Source: Pseudosporangium ferrugineum (GTDB lineage: Bacteria > Actinomycetota > Actinomycetes > Mycobacteriales > Micromonosporaceae). Taken from it: DNA of 64,000 nt. A program made the translations under genes and the position numbers. Of the stretch, positions 15,620 through 24,454 are shown piece after piece; the stretch's first letter is position 1; the number at the start of each line of letters is the position of its first letter. The stretch covers positions 29,298 to 93,297 of the forward strand of contig NZ_PVZG01000024.1 of the NCBI RefSeq assembly GCF_003002065.1, in the 5' to 3' direction. Below the pieces are notes generated by a model, which saw only the letters and a list, made by a program, of their open reading frames with translations, searched no databases and was not told where the DNA came from.

Positions 15620-17275
15620 CTACCGCACGTCCCAGACCGGCTCGGGGGTCTCCACGACCTCGCCGTCTCCACGGAAGAGCACGAAGCGGTCGAAACCCCG
15701 GGTGAACCAGCGGTCGTGGGTGACCGCGATCACCGTGCCCTCGAAGGCCCGCAGCCCCTCCTCGAGCGACTCGGCGGACGCCAGGTCGAGGTTGTCCGTC
15801 GGCTCGTCGAGCAGCAGCACCGTGGCACCCGACAGCTCCAGCAGCAGCACCAGGAAACGGGCCTGCTGCCCGCCGGAGAGCGTGCCGAACCGCTGGTCGC
15901 CCTGCGCCGCCAGCTCGTAACGGTTGAGCGCCTTCATCGCGCCGGCCCGGTCCATCCCGGACCGGTGATCGTCGCCGCGCCACAGAATCTCGACGAGCGT
16001 ACGGTCGAGCAGCTCCGGCCGGTCGTGCGTCTGCGAGAAGTGCCCCGGGCGCACCCGCGCGCCGAGCCGCGCCGTGCCGCTGTGCGCGACGTGGGCGAGG
16101 GGCGCGCCGTCGACCGGCTTGTTGTCGGCGTCGGGCGCGGAGCCGCCGGCCGCGAGCAGCCGCAGGAAATGCGACTTGCCGGTGCCGTTCGCGCCCAGGA
16201 CCGCGACCCGGTCGCCGTACCAGATCTCGAGGTCGAACGGGAAGGTCAGGTCCTCCAGCTCCAGCTCCGTGCAGACCACGGCCCGTTTTCCGGTACGGCC
16301 ACCGCGCAGGTTCATCCGCAGCGACTGTTCCTTCGGCGGCAGCGGCGGCGGGCCGGCCTCCTCGAACTTGCGCAGCCGCGTCTGGGCGGCCTGGTAGCGC
16401 GACGCCATCCCGTCGTTGAACGTCGCCTTCTGCTTGAGCGTGAAGACGAGCTCCCGCAGCTTCTCGTGCTCCTCGTCCCACCGTCGCCGCGACTCCAGGA
16501 GCCGCTCGTGCCGGTTGGCGCGGGCCTCGTGCCAGGAGGCGAACCCGCCGGGATGGGTCCACGCGCTGCCGCCCTCGACGGCCACGACCCGGGTCGCCGT
16601 CTGCGCGAGGAGCTCCCGGTCGTGCGACACGTAGAGCACCGACTTCGGCGACTCCCGCAGCCGGGTCTCGAGCCACCGCTTGCCGGGCACGTCGAGGAAG
16701 TTGTCCGGCTCGTCGAGCAGCAGCACCTCGTCGCCGCCACGCAGCAGCAGGTCGAGGGCGAACCGCTTCTGCTGGCCGCCGGAGAGGGTGCGCACCGGGC
16801 GGGTGCGTACCTCGTCCCACGGCTTGCCGAGGATGGCGACGGCGACCGTGTCGAACAGCACCTCGGCGTCGTAGCCGCCGGCCTCGCCCCATCCGGTCAG
16901 CGCGTTGGCGAACCGCAGCTGCGCCTTCTCCGAGCCGGGCGTGGACTGCAGCGCGGCGTCGGCGTCGGCCAGGGCGCTGCCCGCGTCCCGCAGGGCGGGG
17001 GCGACCAGGGACAGGGCAAGATCGGCGAGGGTACGGTCATCGCCGATCATCCCGATGAACTGGCGCATGACGCCCAGCCCGCCGGAACGCGCGACCGTGC
17101 CGACCGGGACGGCGAGGTCACCGGCGACCATCCGCAGCAGGGTGGTCTTGCCGGCACCGTTCGGGCCGACGAGCGCCACCTTCGCGCCCTCACCGACCCG
17201 GAACGAGACGTCGGAGAACAGCTCCCGCCCGTCCGGCAGCACGAATCCGACCCCGGCGACATCCACGTAACCCAC
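15620..17275 (-). CDS. ABC-F family ATPase (duplicated ATP-binding cassettes, soluble)
   Basis: A 551-residue protein with two nucleotide-binding domains and no membrane segments. Domain 1 has GPNGAGKTT (about 37-45), LSGGQQKRF and LLLDEPDNFLD; domain 2 has GANGTGKSH, LSGGQQARF and LLLDEPTDNLD. Between them lies a charged linker rich in Arg/Glu (ESRRRWDEEHEKLREL), the ribosome-contacting P-site tether region of ABC-F factors. These proteins act on stalled ribosomes or protect them from antibiotics; which of the two cannot be told here. The second Walker A ends in SH rather than the usual ST/TT. It lies in tandem with the methyltransferase gene, 31 bp away. Confidence 0.92.
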   Translation of the reverse strand: MGYVDVAGVGFVLPDGRELFSDVSFRVGEGAKVALVGPNGAGKTTLLRMVAGDLAVPVGTVARSGGLGVMRQFIGMIGDDRTLADLALSLVAPALRDAGSALADADAALQSTPGSEKAQLRFANALTGWGEAGGYDAEVLFDTVAVAILGKPWDEVRTRPVRTLSGGQQKRFALDLLLRGGDEVLLLDEPDNFLDVPGKRWLETRLRESPKSVLYVSHDRELLAQTATRVVAVEGGSAWTHPGGFASWHEARANRHERLLESRRRWDEEHEKLRELVFTLKQKATFNDGMASRYQAAQTRLRKFEEAGPPPLPPKEQSLRMNLRGGRTGKRAVVCTELELEDLTFPFDLEIWYGDRVAVLGANGTGKSHFLRLLAAGGSAPDADNKPVDGAPLAHVAHSGTARLGARVRPGHFSQTHDRPELLDRTLVEILWRGDDHRSGMDRAGAMKALNRYELAAQGDQRFGTLSGGQQARFLVLLLELSGATVLLLDEPTDNLDLASAESLEEGLRAFEGTVIAVTHDRWFTRGFDRFVLFRGDGEVVETPEPVWDVR

Positions 17276-17306
17276 GCGGCCATCCTCCCCGAGGAAGCGG
17301 CGCAGG

Positions 17307-17930
17307 TCAGCCGGTTTTTTCCGGACCCCGGGCCACCCGCAGCACGCGGAAGCCGCGCTGGCTCGCCGTCCGCCGCACGTCCCAGCCCAGCGTGGTCAGG
17401 CGGGCGTGCAGCGAATCGCCACCGAGGTTGCGGTTGATCACCAGCCAGGCCACCCCGGTCGGCGCCAGCCGGGCCAGCCAGCGGTCCGTCACGGCGTACA
17501 GCTCGGTCTTGCCGACGTGGGTGGGCGGGTTGCTCCAGATCTGGTCGAAGGTGACCTCCGCCGGCACGTCGTCGGGGGCGCAGACCCGGACCCGGTCGGC
17601 CAGGCCCAGCGTCGCGGCGTTCTCGGCGGTCAGCTCGCGGGCCCGGGAGTTCACGTCGATCGCGTAGACGGTCGCGGCCGGCGCCTCGCTGGCCAGCACG
17701 CAGGCGATCGGGCCGTAGCCACAGCCCACGTCGAGCAGGGTGCCGGTGCTTGACGCGTCCGGCAGGTCCGCCTTGCGGAGCAGGACGGCGGTGCCGGGGT
17801 CGAGCCGCCCGGCCGAGAAGACCCCGCGCGCGACGGCCAGGTCGTACTCCCGCCCCGCCACGGAGAACTCGATCCGGCTGCGGTCACCGGGCGTGGCCGG
17901 TTCGGCACTGAAGTAATGATCGGCGCTCAC
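17307..17930 (-). CDS. Class I SAM-dependent methyltransferase, RsmC-like
   Basis: The protein (207 residues) is read from a GTG (VSADHYFSAEP), because the upstream 24 in-frame residues have no family character. It contains the SAM-binding motif LLDVGCGYGPIA and the N6/N2-methylase signature NPPTHVGK, as in the MTS domain of RsmC-type 16S rRNA guanine methyltransferases. The preceding region (DLAVARGVFSAGRLDPGTAVLL) also matches that family. It corresponds to the C-terminal catalytic half of E. coli RsmC, a common actinobacterial short form. The rRNA target is inferred. Confidence 0.85.
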   Translation of the reverse strand: MSADHYFSAEPATPGDRSRIEFSVAGREYDLAVARGVFSAGRLDPGTAVLLRKADLPDASSTGTLLDVGCGYGPIACVLASEAPAATVYAIDVNSRARELTAENAATLGLADRVRVCAPDDVPAEVTFDQIWSNPPTHVGKTELYAVTDRWLARLAPTGVAWLVINRNLGGDSLHARLTTLGWDVRRTASQRGFRVLRVARGPEKTG

Positions 17931-18024
17931 CCCGCAAGTCTCCCGCGCGCAACGAGCCCCGCGGCATCGGGGTGCCGCACAACCTGTGCGTTCATCGATC
18001 ACGGTGCGCTCCTAGCGTGGCGGC

Positions 18025-18927
18025 ATGCTTCGCGACCCCCGGCCACGCTCCGCCCATCGCGCGAACCCGGGGAGCGGACTCGCGATCCTCAGCAGACCGG
18101 CGCTCACCCGGACGCACGTCCCGGCCCAGCACCGCCGCACCCCCGTACGGCCCCAGGACGAGACCACCCGGCGCCTGCGCCCCAGGACCGCCACCACCTG
18201 GGGGACACCGCGCCGCCCGACCGGCCCGCTGCATCCCCTGGCCCAGCCGCAACAGGCCCTCCAGCTGCTGCTCAGCGGTCTCGGTGCGCTCATCATCACC
18301 TCGATCGTGGTGCTCACCGGGTTCTTCGTCGTCGCGGAGGAGAGCCGGGGCCCGATCGACGGCACCGCGGCCCGGACGGACCTCTCGGCGCAGTCCATCA
18401 GGTCCCGCGTCGTCGACACCGAACCGCTCACCCGGCGGGAGGTCTTCCCCGGTACGGAGATCCGCCCGGCCGCCGGGGCGGAGCCGTACCGGGTCGCGGT
18501 CACCCACGTCGACACCGACTGCGCCACCGCGGCCACCGGCGAGCTGGGGGCGGTGCTCGACGAGCACGGGTGCAGCCAGGTCGTCCGCGCCGGGCTGATC
18601 GCACCGTACGGCGACTACCGGGTCACGGCGGGCGTGTTCAACGTCGCGGATGCGGACGCCGCCGCGGCGGTCAGCGAGGAGACGGGGCTGCTGGTCGAGG
18701 CCGGCCGCGGCAGCTTCGCCGTGCTGAGCACCGGCGGCACGGTGGCGGCGCCGCTCGCCCAGGTCGGCTGGCACACGGCCGGCCACTACGTGCTGTACTG
18801 CGCGATCTCCCGGCCCGACGGCAGCCTGGTCACCGACGACGACCCGTACGCGGAGCAGATCACCGAGGACGTCGTCGAGCACTACCTCACCCAGGACGTC
18901 ATCGCCCGGCGCAGCATCAACCCGTAG
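18025..18927 (+). CDS. One-pass membrane protein of unknown function
   Basis: This 300-residue protein was not recognised. Residues 1-78 are Arg/Pro-rich and presumably cytoplasmic; one hydrophobic span (about 81-107, LQLLLSGLGALIITSIVVLTGFFV) anchors it; residues 110-300 form a compact exported domain with three cysteines (DTDCATA, HGCSQV, LYCAIS). A -10-like TAGCGT (18013-18018) ends 6 nt before the ATG, which suggests a leaderless mRNA. It lies between the divergent methyltransferase and convergent truA. Confidence 0.72.
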   Translation: MLRDPRPRSAHRANPGSGLAILSRPALTRTHVPAQHRRTPVRPQDETTRRLRPRTATTWGTPRRPTGPLHPLAQPQQALQLLLSGLGALIITSIVVLTGFFVVAEESRGPIDGTAARTDLSAQSIRSRVVDTEPLTRREVFPGTEIRPAAGAEPYRVAVTHVDTDCATAATGELGAVLDEHGCSQVVRAGLIAPYGDYRVTAGVFNVADADAAAAVSEETGLLVEAGRGSFAVLSTGGTVAAPLAQVGWHTAGHYVLYCAISRPDGSLVTDDDPYAEQITEDVVEHYLTQDVIARRSINP

Positions 18928-18940
18928 CCGCGCCGGCCGG

Positions 18941-19756
18941 TCAGGCGCGGAGCCGGCGGGTGGCTTCGGCCCGGCTGGCGTACTCGGCCTCGTCCGGATA
19001 GCCCACCTCGACCAGCGTCAGCCCGTGCGCCGGTGCCACGGTCACCTCGCTGGACCGCTCCCGCAGCGACAGCAGCTTCGCCGGCCAGCCGGGATCGCGG
19101 CGCCCGTCGCCGACGGTCAGCATCGCCCCGACGAGGCTGCGGACCATCGCCTGGCAGAACGCGTCGGCCTGCACGGTCGCGACCGCGACCCCGTCCGGAT
19201 CCCGGCGCCACTCCAGCCGGGTGATCGCGCGCACGGTGGTCGCATGCTCCTTGCGCTTGCAGTACGCGGCGAAGTCGTGCAGCCCCACCAGCCCCGCCGC
19301 CGCCTCGTGGAGCCGGGTCAGGTCCAGCGGCCGCACCCAGCCCAGCGTGTCGTGGCGGCGCAGCGGCTCCGGCCCGTACACCGTGTCGGCGACCCGGTAC
19401 TCGTAGCGGCGGAACGTGGCCGAGAACCGCGCGTCGAAGGTGGGCGGCACCGGCCTGACCGCCTTCACCCGGGCGTCCGGGGGCATCAGCGCCGCCAGCC
19501 GCCGCAGCAGCGTGTCCCGCCGCGCCTCCCACTCCGCCGTGGGCAGCTCGATGTGGCACACCTGGCCGCTGGCGTGCACCCCGGCGTCCGTACGCCCCGC
19601 CACGGTCAGCCCGAGCGGCGCCTCCGGACCGAAGAGCCGGCCGAGCGCCTCGGTGAGCACCCCGGCGACCGTGCGCCGGCCCGGCTGGGCGGCCCACCCC
19701 GAGAAATCCCCGCCGTCGTAGGAGACGTCGAGGCGCAGGCGCGTCGTGTCGGTCAC
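18941..19756 (-). CDS. truA: tRNA pseudouridine(38-40) synthase TruA
   Basis: TruA isomerises uridines 38-40 in the anticodon arm of many tRNAs. The 271-residue protein has the catalytic Asp in AGRTDAGVHASGQV (about 57), YDGGDFSGWAAQPG at the N-terminus, RRYEYRV, HDFAAYCKRK and DAFCQAMVRSLVGAM. It follows rplQ in the classical alpha-operon order but is separated from it by a strong hairpin, so it probably depends on read-through or a local promoter. Confidence 0.96.
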   Translation of the reverse strand: MTDTTRLRLDVSYDGGDFSGWAAQPGRRTVAGVLTEALGRLFGPEAPLGLTVAGRTDAGVHASGQVCHIELPTAEWEARRDTLLRRLAALMPPDARVKAVRPVPPTFDARFSATFRRYEYRVADTVYGPEPLRRHDTLGWVRPLDLTRLHEAAAGLVGLHDFAAYCKRKEHATTVRAITRLEWRRDPDGVAVATVQADAFCQAMVRSLVGAMLTVGDGRRDPGWPAKLLSLRERSSEVTVAPAHGLTLVEVGYPDEAEYASRAEATRRLRA

Positions 19757-19787
19757 AACCGTCCTTCATCCGTACGGGAAAGCGAAA

Positions 19788-19819
19788 CGGCCCGGCACCC
19801 CACGAAGGGTGCCGGGCCG
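19788..19819 (-). terminator. Rho-independent-type terminator after rplQ
   Basis: A perfect 13-bp stem (CGGCCCGGCACCC / GGGTGCCGGGCCG, 6-nt loop) is followed on the minus strand by TTTCGCTTT. It lies 12 bp past the rplQ stop and ends the alpha-operon transcript. Confidence 0.88.
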
Positions 19820-19830
19820 CACGTGCCTGA

Positions 19831-20415
19831 TCAGGCCTTGGTGTCTTCGCCCTCGGCCTGGTCGCCCGGGCCCTCGGCGCCCTTGTCGCCGGACGCGTTC
19901 ACCGGCGGCTCCGAGTCCTGGTCGGCCGGAGCCTCGTCCGCCGCGGCGGAGGAACTGGCCGGGGCCTCGTCCTCGCGGGAGAGCGCCTCGACCTTGTCCT
20001 GCTGCGCGGCGGCCTTGCGGGCAGCCTTCTTGGCCGGCGCCGTGGCGGCCGCGACCTGCAGCTCCTCGACCAGCTCGATGATCGCCATGGGAGCGGCGTC
20101 ACCCTTGCGCGGGCCGGTCTTGGTGATCCGGGTGTAGCCACCCGGCCGGTTGCCGTAGCGCGGGGCGATCTGCTCGAACAGGGCGTACACGACGTCCTTG
20201 TCCTTGACGACGGTCAGCACCCGGCGGCGGGCGTGCAGGTCACCGCGCTTGGCCTTGGTGATCAGCTGCTCCGCCAGGGGGCGCAGGCGCTTCGCCTTGG
20301 TCTCGGTCGTCTTGATCTTCCCGTGCCGGAAGAGCTCCGTGGCCAGGTTGGCCAGCAGCAGCTTCTCGTGCGCCGGGCTGCCGCCGAGGCGGGGACCCTT
20401 GGTGGGCGTGGGCAT
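19831..20415 (-). CDS. rplQ: 50S ribosomal protein L17
   Basis: L17 surrounds the exit-tunnel region of the large subunit. Residues 1-120 are the conserved core (MPTPTKGPRLGGSPAHEKLLLANLA with RLRPLAEQLITKAKRG). The protein is 194 residues, about 70 more than the E. coli form. The added tail is first Ala/Lys-rich (APAKKAARKAAA), then acidic (ADEAPADQDSEPP, GDQAEGEDTKA), a kind of extension seen in other high-GC actinobacteria. Last gene of the alpha operon, 31 bp after rpoA. Confidence 0.97.
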   Translation of the reverse strand: MPTPTKGPRLGGSPAHEKLLLANLATELFRHGKIKTTETKAKRLRPLAEQLITKAKRGDLHARRRVLTVVKDKDVVYALFEQIAPRYGNRPGGYTRITKTGPRKGDAAPMAIIELVEELQVAAATAPAKKAARKAAAQQDKVEALSREDEAPASSSAAADEAPADQDSEPPVNASGDKGAEGPGDQAEGEDTKA

Positions 20416-20446
20416 TGTTGCTCCTAATTCAGTGGCGCAGCCGAGC

Positions 20447-21469
20447 TCAGAGCTGCTCGGTCTCGCGGTAGTCGTCGGTGTCGTAGTCCACGTCGCCGAA
20501 CGAGTCGACCACGTGCGCCGGGTCGAAGGACGGCGCGCTGTCCTTGAGGCCCAGGCCCATTCCGGCGAGCTTCATCTTGACCTCGTCGATCGACTTCTGA
20601 CCGAAATTCCTTATATCCAGAAGGTCGGCCTCCGTCCGCCCGATCAGCTCGCCGACGGTGTTGATGCCCTCGCGCTTGAGGCAGTTGTACGACCGGACGG
20701 TGAGGTCCAGCTCCTCGATCGGCAGGGCCAGGTCGGCGGCCAGCTGGGCGTCCTGCGGCGACGGGCCGATGTCGATGCCCTCGGCCGTCTCGTCCAGCTC
20801 GCGGCAGAGGCCGAACAGCTCGACGAGGGTCGAGCCGGCCGACGCCAGCGCGGTACGGGGCGAGATGGACGCCTTCGACTCGACGTCGATGATCAGGCGG
20901 TCGAAGTCGGTGCGCTGCTCGACACGGGTCGCCTCGACGCGGTAGGTCACCTTCATGACCGGCGAGTAGATCGAGTCGACCGGGATCCGGCCGATCTCCG
21001 CGCCGGCGCTCTTGTTCTGCGCCGCCGTGACGTAGCCACGGCCCCGCTCGACGGTGAGCTCCATGTCGAGCCGGCCCTTGCTGTTGAGCGTGGCCAGCTT
21101 CAGGTCGGGGTTGTGCACGGACACGCCGGCCGGGGGCTGGATGTCACCGGCGGTGACGTCGCCCGGGCCCTGCTTGCGCAGGTACATGCTGACCGGCTCG
21201 TCGTGCTCGGAGCTGACGGTGAGCTCCTTGACGTTCATGACGAGCTCGACCACGTCCTCCTTGACACCGGGGATCGTGGTGAACTCGTGCAGCACGCCGT
21301 CGATCTTGATGCTGGTGACCGCCGCGCCCGGGATGGACGACAGCAGGGTCCGCCGCAGCGAGTTGCCGAGGGTGTAGCCGAAGCCCGGCTCCAGGGGCTC
21401 GATGGTGAACCGGGAGCGGGTCTCGCTGAGCGACTCTTCCGAGAGGCTCGGACGCTGGCTGATGAGCAC
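20447..21469 (-). CDS. rpoA: DNA-directed RNA polymerase subunit alpha
   Basis: The subunit that seeds polymerase assembly and contacts UP elements and activators. The GTG (VLISQRPSL) behind AGAAGAAACGC gives the canonical 340-residue length; an upstream in-frame ATG would add 27 atypical residues. N-terminal dimer domain: FTIEPLEPGFGYTLGNSLRRTLLSSIPGAAVTS. C-terminal DNA-binding domain: LDLTVRSYNCLKREGINTVGEL and LLDIRNFGQKSIDEVKMKL. It sits between rpsD and rplQ as in all actinobacteria. Confidence 0.98.
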   Translation of the reverse strand: MLISQRPSLSEESLSETRSRFTIEPLEPGFGYTLGNSLRRTLLSSIPGAAVTSIKIDGVLHEFTTIPGVKEDVVELVMNVKELTVSSEHDEPVSMYLRKQGPGDVTAGDIQPPAGVSVHNPDLKLATLNSKGRLDMELTVERGRGYVTAAQNKSAGAEIGRIPVDSIYSPVMKVTYRVEATRVEQRTDFDRLIIDVESKASISPRTALASAGSTLVELFGLCRELDETAEGIDIGPSPQDAQLAADLALPIEELDLTVRSYNCLKREGINTVGELIGRTEADLLDIRNFGQKSIDEVKMKLAGMGLGLKDSAPSFDPAHVVDSFGDVDYDTDDYRETEQL

Positions 21470-21562
21470 GCGTTTCTTCTTTCTGTCGGGCCACCCGCTA
21501 TTTGATGGCCGTCTCTGTGATGCGCGGGGCGCCGGCCGGACGGCCGGCACCCCGCGAGAGCG

Positions 21563-22189
21563 CTACTTGGAGTAGAGCTCGACGATCAGCTGCTCCTGGA
21601 CCTGGGTGTCGATGACACCGCGGGCCGGGAGCGAGTGGATCAGGATCTTCATGTCGCTCGGGATCGGCTCCAGCCACGCCGGAACCGGACGCGAACCGGC
21701 CTGGGCCTGCGCGACGACGAAGGGGGTCATCTCCTTCGACTTCTCGCGGACCGACACGATGTCGTGGTCCTTCACCCGGTACGACGGGATGTCGACCTTC
21801 ACGCCGTTGACCAGGAAGTGGCCGTGCTTGACCAGCTGCCGGGCCATGTCCCGGGACGCGGCGTAGCCGGCCCGGTAGACGACGTTGTCCAGACGCGACT
21901 CGAGGATCTGGAGCAGCACCTCACCGGTCTTGCCGGGCTTGGTGACAGCCTCCTCGTAGTAACCGCGGAACTGCTTCTCGAGCACGCCGTACGTACGACG
22001 GGCCTTCTGCTTCTCGCGGTGCTGGAGCAGGTACTCGGTCTCCTTGGTCCGGCCGCGGCCGTGCTGCCCGGGCGGGAACGGCCGGGACTCGAACGGGCAC
22101 TTCGGACCATCGCACTTGCTGCCCTTGAGGAACAGCTTCATCTTCTCGCGGCGGCAGCGCTTGCAGTCCGCACCTGTGTAACGAGCCAT
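21563..22189 (-). CDS. rpsD: 30S ribosomal protein S4
   Basis: A primary 16S rRNA-binding protein and assembly nucleator. The ATG (MARYTGADCKRCRREKMK) gives 208 residues, the usual length; a longer in-frame extension overlaps rpsK and is shadow sequence. The S4 RNA-binding domain follows RLDNVVYRAGYAASRDMARQLVKHGHFLVNG. The N-terminus has a CKRC plus CDGPKC cysteine set, so this is the zinc-type (C+) S4. Confidence 0.98.
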   Translation of the reverse strand: MARYTGADCKRCRREKMKLFLKGSKCDGPKCPFESRPFPPGQHGRGRTKETEYLLQHREKQKARRTYGVLEKQFRGYYEEAVTKPGKTGEVLLQILESRLDNVVYRAGYAASRDMARQLVKHGHFLVNGVKVDIPSYRVKDHDIVSVREKSKEMTPFVVAQAQAGSRPVPAWLEPIPSDMKILIHSLPARGVIDTQVQEQLIVELYSK

Positions 22190-22205
22190 TGCTTCGATCT
22201 CTCCC

Positions 22206-22613
22206 TTAGACCCGGCGACGCTTCGGCGGACGGCACCCGTTGTGCGGCTGCGGCGTGACGTCGGAGATCTGCCCGACCTCGAGGCCCGCGGCCTGCAGCG
22301 AACGGATGGCGGTCTCCCGGCCGGAGCCGGGGCCCTTGACGAACACGTCGACCTTGCGCATGCCGTGCTCCATGGCCCGGCGCGCGGCGGCCTCGGCGGC
22401 CAGCTGGGCGGCGAACGGAGTCGACTTGCGGGAGCCCTTGAAGCCCACCTGGCCGGACGAGGCCCAGGAGATGACCGCACCGGTCGGGTCGGTGATCGAC
22501 ACGATGGTGTTGTTGAAGGTGCTCTTGATGTGCGCCTGCCCGTGGGCGACGTTCTTGCGTTCCTTGCGCCGGACCTTCTTGACGGGGGCCCCAGCGCGTG
22601 CCTTCGGTGGCAT
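22206..22613 (-). CDS. rpsK: 30S ribosomal protein S11
   Basis: A platform protein of the small subunit. It has 135 residues with an intact core: HIKSTFNNTIVSITDPTGAVISWAS, FKGSRKSTPFAAQLAAE and the C-terminal DVTPQPHNGCRPPKRRRV. It lies 17 bp after rpsM and 16 bp before rpsD, in the alpha operon. Confidence 0.98.
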   Translation of the reverse strand: MPPKARAGAPVKKVRRKERKNVAHGQAHIKSTFNNTIVSITDPTGAVISWASSGQVGFKGSRKSTPFAAQLAAEAAARRAMEHGMRKVDVFVKGPGSGRETAIRSLQAAGLEVGQISDVTPQPHNGCRPPKRRRV

Positions 22614-22630
22614 AAGTCAGTGCGCTCCTA

Positions 22631-23011
22631 TTACTTCCGACCGGGCTTCTTCTTACCGGCGACCGTGCGCTTCGGACCCTTGCGGGTACGCGCGTTGGTC
22701 CGGGTCCGCTGACCGCGCACGGGAAGACCCCGGCGGTGGCGGATGCCCTGGTAGGCCCCGATCTCCACCTTGCGGCGGATGTCCGCGGCGACCTCGCGGC
22801 GCAGGTCGCCCTCAACCTTGAAATTGGCCTCGATGTAGTCGCGGAGCTGGACCAGCTCCTCGTCCGTGAGGTCCTTGGCGCGCTTGTTCAGGTCAATGCC
22901 GGTCGCGTTCAGTGCTTCCACTGAGCGGGTGCGACCGACCCCGAAGATGTAGGTGAGCGCGATCTCCATCCGCTTCTCGCGGGGAAGATCGACGCCGACG
23001 AGACGTGCCAT
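22631..23011 (-). CDS. rpsM: 30S ribosomal protein S13
   Basis: A head protein contacting the P-site tRNA and the B1 intersubunit bridges. It has 126 residues: MARLVGVDLPREKRMEIALTY, the helix-two-turn-helix (VGRTRSVEALNATGIDLNKRAKDL), and the basic tail RGLPVRGQRTRTNARTRKGPKRTVAGKKK. First of the rpsM-rpsK-rpsD-rpoA-rplQ set, 168 bp after rpmJ. Confidence 0.98.
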   Translation of the reverse strand: MARLVGVDLPREKRMEIALTYIFGVGRTRSVEALNATGIDLNKRAKDLTDEELVQLRDYIEANFKVEGDLRREVAADIRRKVEIGAYQGIRHRRGLPVRGQRTRTNARTRKGPKRTVAGKKKPGRK

Positions 23012-23179
23012 CGGTGGGCGTACTCCTCGATGTCACGGAGGTCTGTGCCCGGCCCACCCCGCCTGCCCAGGCGGGCCCCGGCCTCCGACCGGGGGTGAGA
23101 CCGCGCGTCATCGATGATTCGAGACCGCGGCTGGGACGAGCTTGTTCACTGGTGCGGATCTGGCAGCGTCGAGCCGGAA

Positions 23180-23296
23180 TCAGCCCTGGCGCTGCTTGTG
23201 ACGCGCGTCGGTCTTGCAGATGACCATGACGCGCCCGTGCCGCCGGATGACCCGGCAGTTGTTGCAGATCCGCTTGACGCTCGGCTTGACCTTCAC
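23180..23296 (-). CDS. rpmJ: 50S ribosomal protein L36
   Basis: A 38-residue zinc-ribbon protein read from GTG: VKVKPSVKRICNNC, then CRVIRRHGRVMVIC, ending HKQRQG. The zinc ligands (Cys11, Cys14, Cys27, His33) are all present, so this is the zinc-binding form. It lies 49 bp downstream of infA, its standard place. Confidence 0.97.
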   Translation of the reverse strand: MKVKPSVKRICNNCRVIRRHGRVMVICKTDARHKQRQG

Positions 23297-23345
23297 GGTT
23301 TGCCTTAACTCTCAGTCAGACGGGACGTGGATCCCCGCGACCCTG

Positions 23346-23567
23346 TTACTTGTAGCGGTAGACAATGCGCCCACGGGTCAGGTCGTACGGCGAAAGCTCG
23401 ACGACGACCCGGTCCTCGGGAAGAATGCGGATGTAGTGCTGCCGCATCTTGCCGGAGATGTGAGCCAGCACCTTGTGACCATTCGCAAGCTCCACACGGA
23501 ACATGGCGTTCGGCAGGGGCTCGATCACTCGGCCTTCGATCTCGATGGCTCCGTCTTTCTTTGGCAT
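23346..23567 (-). CDS. infA: Translation initiation factor IF-1
   Basis: A 73-residue OB-fold factor that blocks the A site during initiation. MPKKDGAIEIEGRVIEPLPNA, VLAHISGKMRQHYIRILPEDRV and ELSPYDLTRGRIVYRYK are near-invariant. The ATG follows GGAGGAC. The much longer in-frame extension upstream is ruled out by composition. First gene of its transcript, about 140 bp from a good promoter. Confidence 0.98.
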   Translation of the reverse strand: MPKKDGAIEIEGRVIEPLPNAMFRVELANGHKVLAHISGKMRQHYIRILPEDRVVVELSPYDLTRGRIVYRYK

Positions 23568-23711
23568 GTCCTCCGCTACCTGACATCGGGTTCTTGGGGC
23601 AGGCTCACAACATTCATCCGACCCCCGGAGGGGACCGGACCAGCCGCGGCTCCGACGCCACCAGAAGCGCTCGGTGGACATGCCGGAGTGGACGCTGTGC
23701 GCCAGCATGCC

Positions 23712-23741
23712 AGTGTACGCGCGCCCCGGCATCGACACCAA
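23712..23741 (-). promoter_or_regulatory. Candidate housekeeping promoter for infA-rpmJ-rpsM operon
   Basis: On the minus strand TTGGTG (23741-23736) and TACACT (23717-23712) are 18 bp apart, about 145 bp upstream of infA. The same -10 hexamer TACACT recurs before rpoB, rpsL and tRNA-Trp/secE in this window. The position separates the infA transcript from the membrane-protein gene upstream. Confidence 0.6.
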
Positions 23742-23827
23742 ACCGAGGTCCGCGCACCCCTGACTCGGGTGTGTCGCCCACCGGCAAAAGCGGACAAACG
23801 CAGCTTGCCCGTCCGATTCAACGCCGG

Positions 23828-24454
23828 CTACGCGGTCCGTCCGTCGCCGGCGTCCTCCGGGCGCCGTAGCTCCTTGCGCTCCCCCTCGAGCTGCTGGGCC
23901 TCCTCCACGCGCCGCAACTCCCCGCGCTCCCCCTGGAACTGCTGGGCCTCCTCCGCGCGCCGCAACTCCCTGCGCTCGCGCTTGAGCTGCCGGGCCTCTT
24001 CCTTGCGGGCCCGCTTCTCGGCGTGCCGCCGCGGCTCCCCGCTCGCGAGCCCGCCGAGGCTGACCATCACCAGCACGGCACCCCACGGCCCGGCGACCCA
24101 GACGGGCCAGAAGTACACCAGCCCACCGCTGGCGATGCACGAGACCAGCCAGATCGCGGATGTGAGGCCCACCACCGCCACCCAGCTGCCCCACACCTCG
24201 CCCAGCCAGCGCCGGGTCGCCTCGCCGTTCGAGACCGTCTGCGGAACGGCACCCGCCCGCGGAACCGGCACGGAGGCGGACGGCAGATCGTCGAGAAGCC
24301 CACCGAGGTCACCGTACGTCTTCGCGGCATAGGCCCGCTGCAACCGCTCGTCATACTCGTGCAACTCCAGCCGGCCCTCCTCGAGCGCCACCCGCAACTG
24401 CTCCGCGACGGCCTGCCGATCGGCGTCGGCGGCCCTCATCTCGTCCCGCCCCAT
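23828..24454 (-). CDS. DUF1707-type membrane protein with coiled-coil tail
   Basis: Residues 1-58 (MGRDEMRAADADRQAVAEQL, EGRLELHEYDERLQRAYAAKTYGDL) match the short DUF1707 (SHOCT-like) domain common in actinobacteria. Two hydrophobic spans follow (about 93-112 and 118-138), then a charged helix with about three 17-residue repeats (GERGELRRVEEAQQLE type). The protein is 208 residues. Function is unknown. It is a tandem paralogue of the broken gene just upstream, with which it shares most of the first 58 residues. Both lie between map and infA. The ATG has GGGGGG just upstream, a weak site. Confidence 0.78.
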   Translation of the reverse strand: MGRDEMRAADADRQAVAEQLRVALEEGRLELHEYDERLQRAYAAKTYGDLGGLLDDLPSASVPVPRAGAVPQTVSNGEATRRWLGEVWGSWVAVVGLTSAIWLVSCIASGGLVYFWPVWVAGPWGAVLVMVSLGGLASGEPRRHAEKRARKEEARQLKRERRELRRAEEAQQFQGERGELRRVEEAQQLEGERKELRRPEDAGDGRTA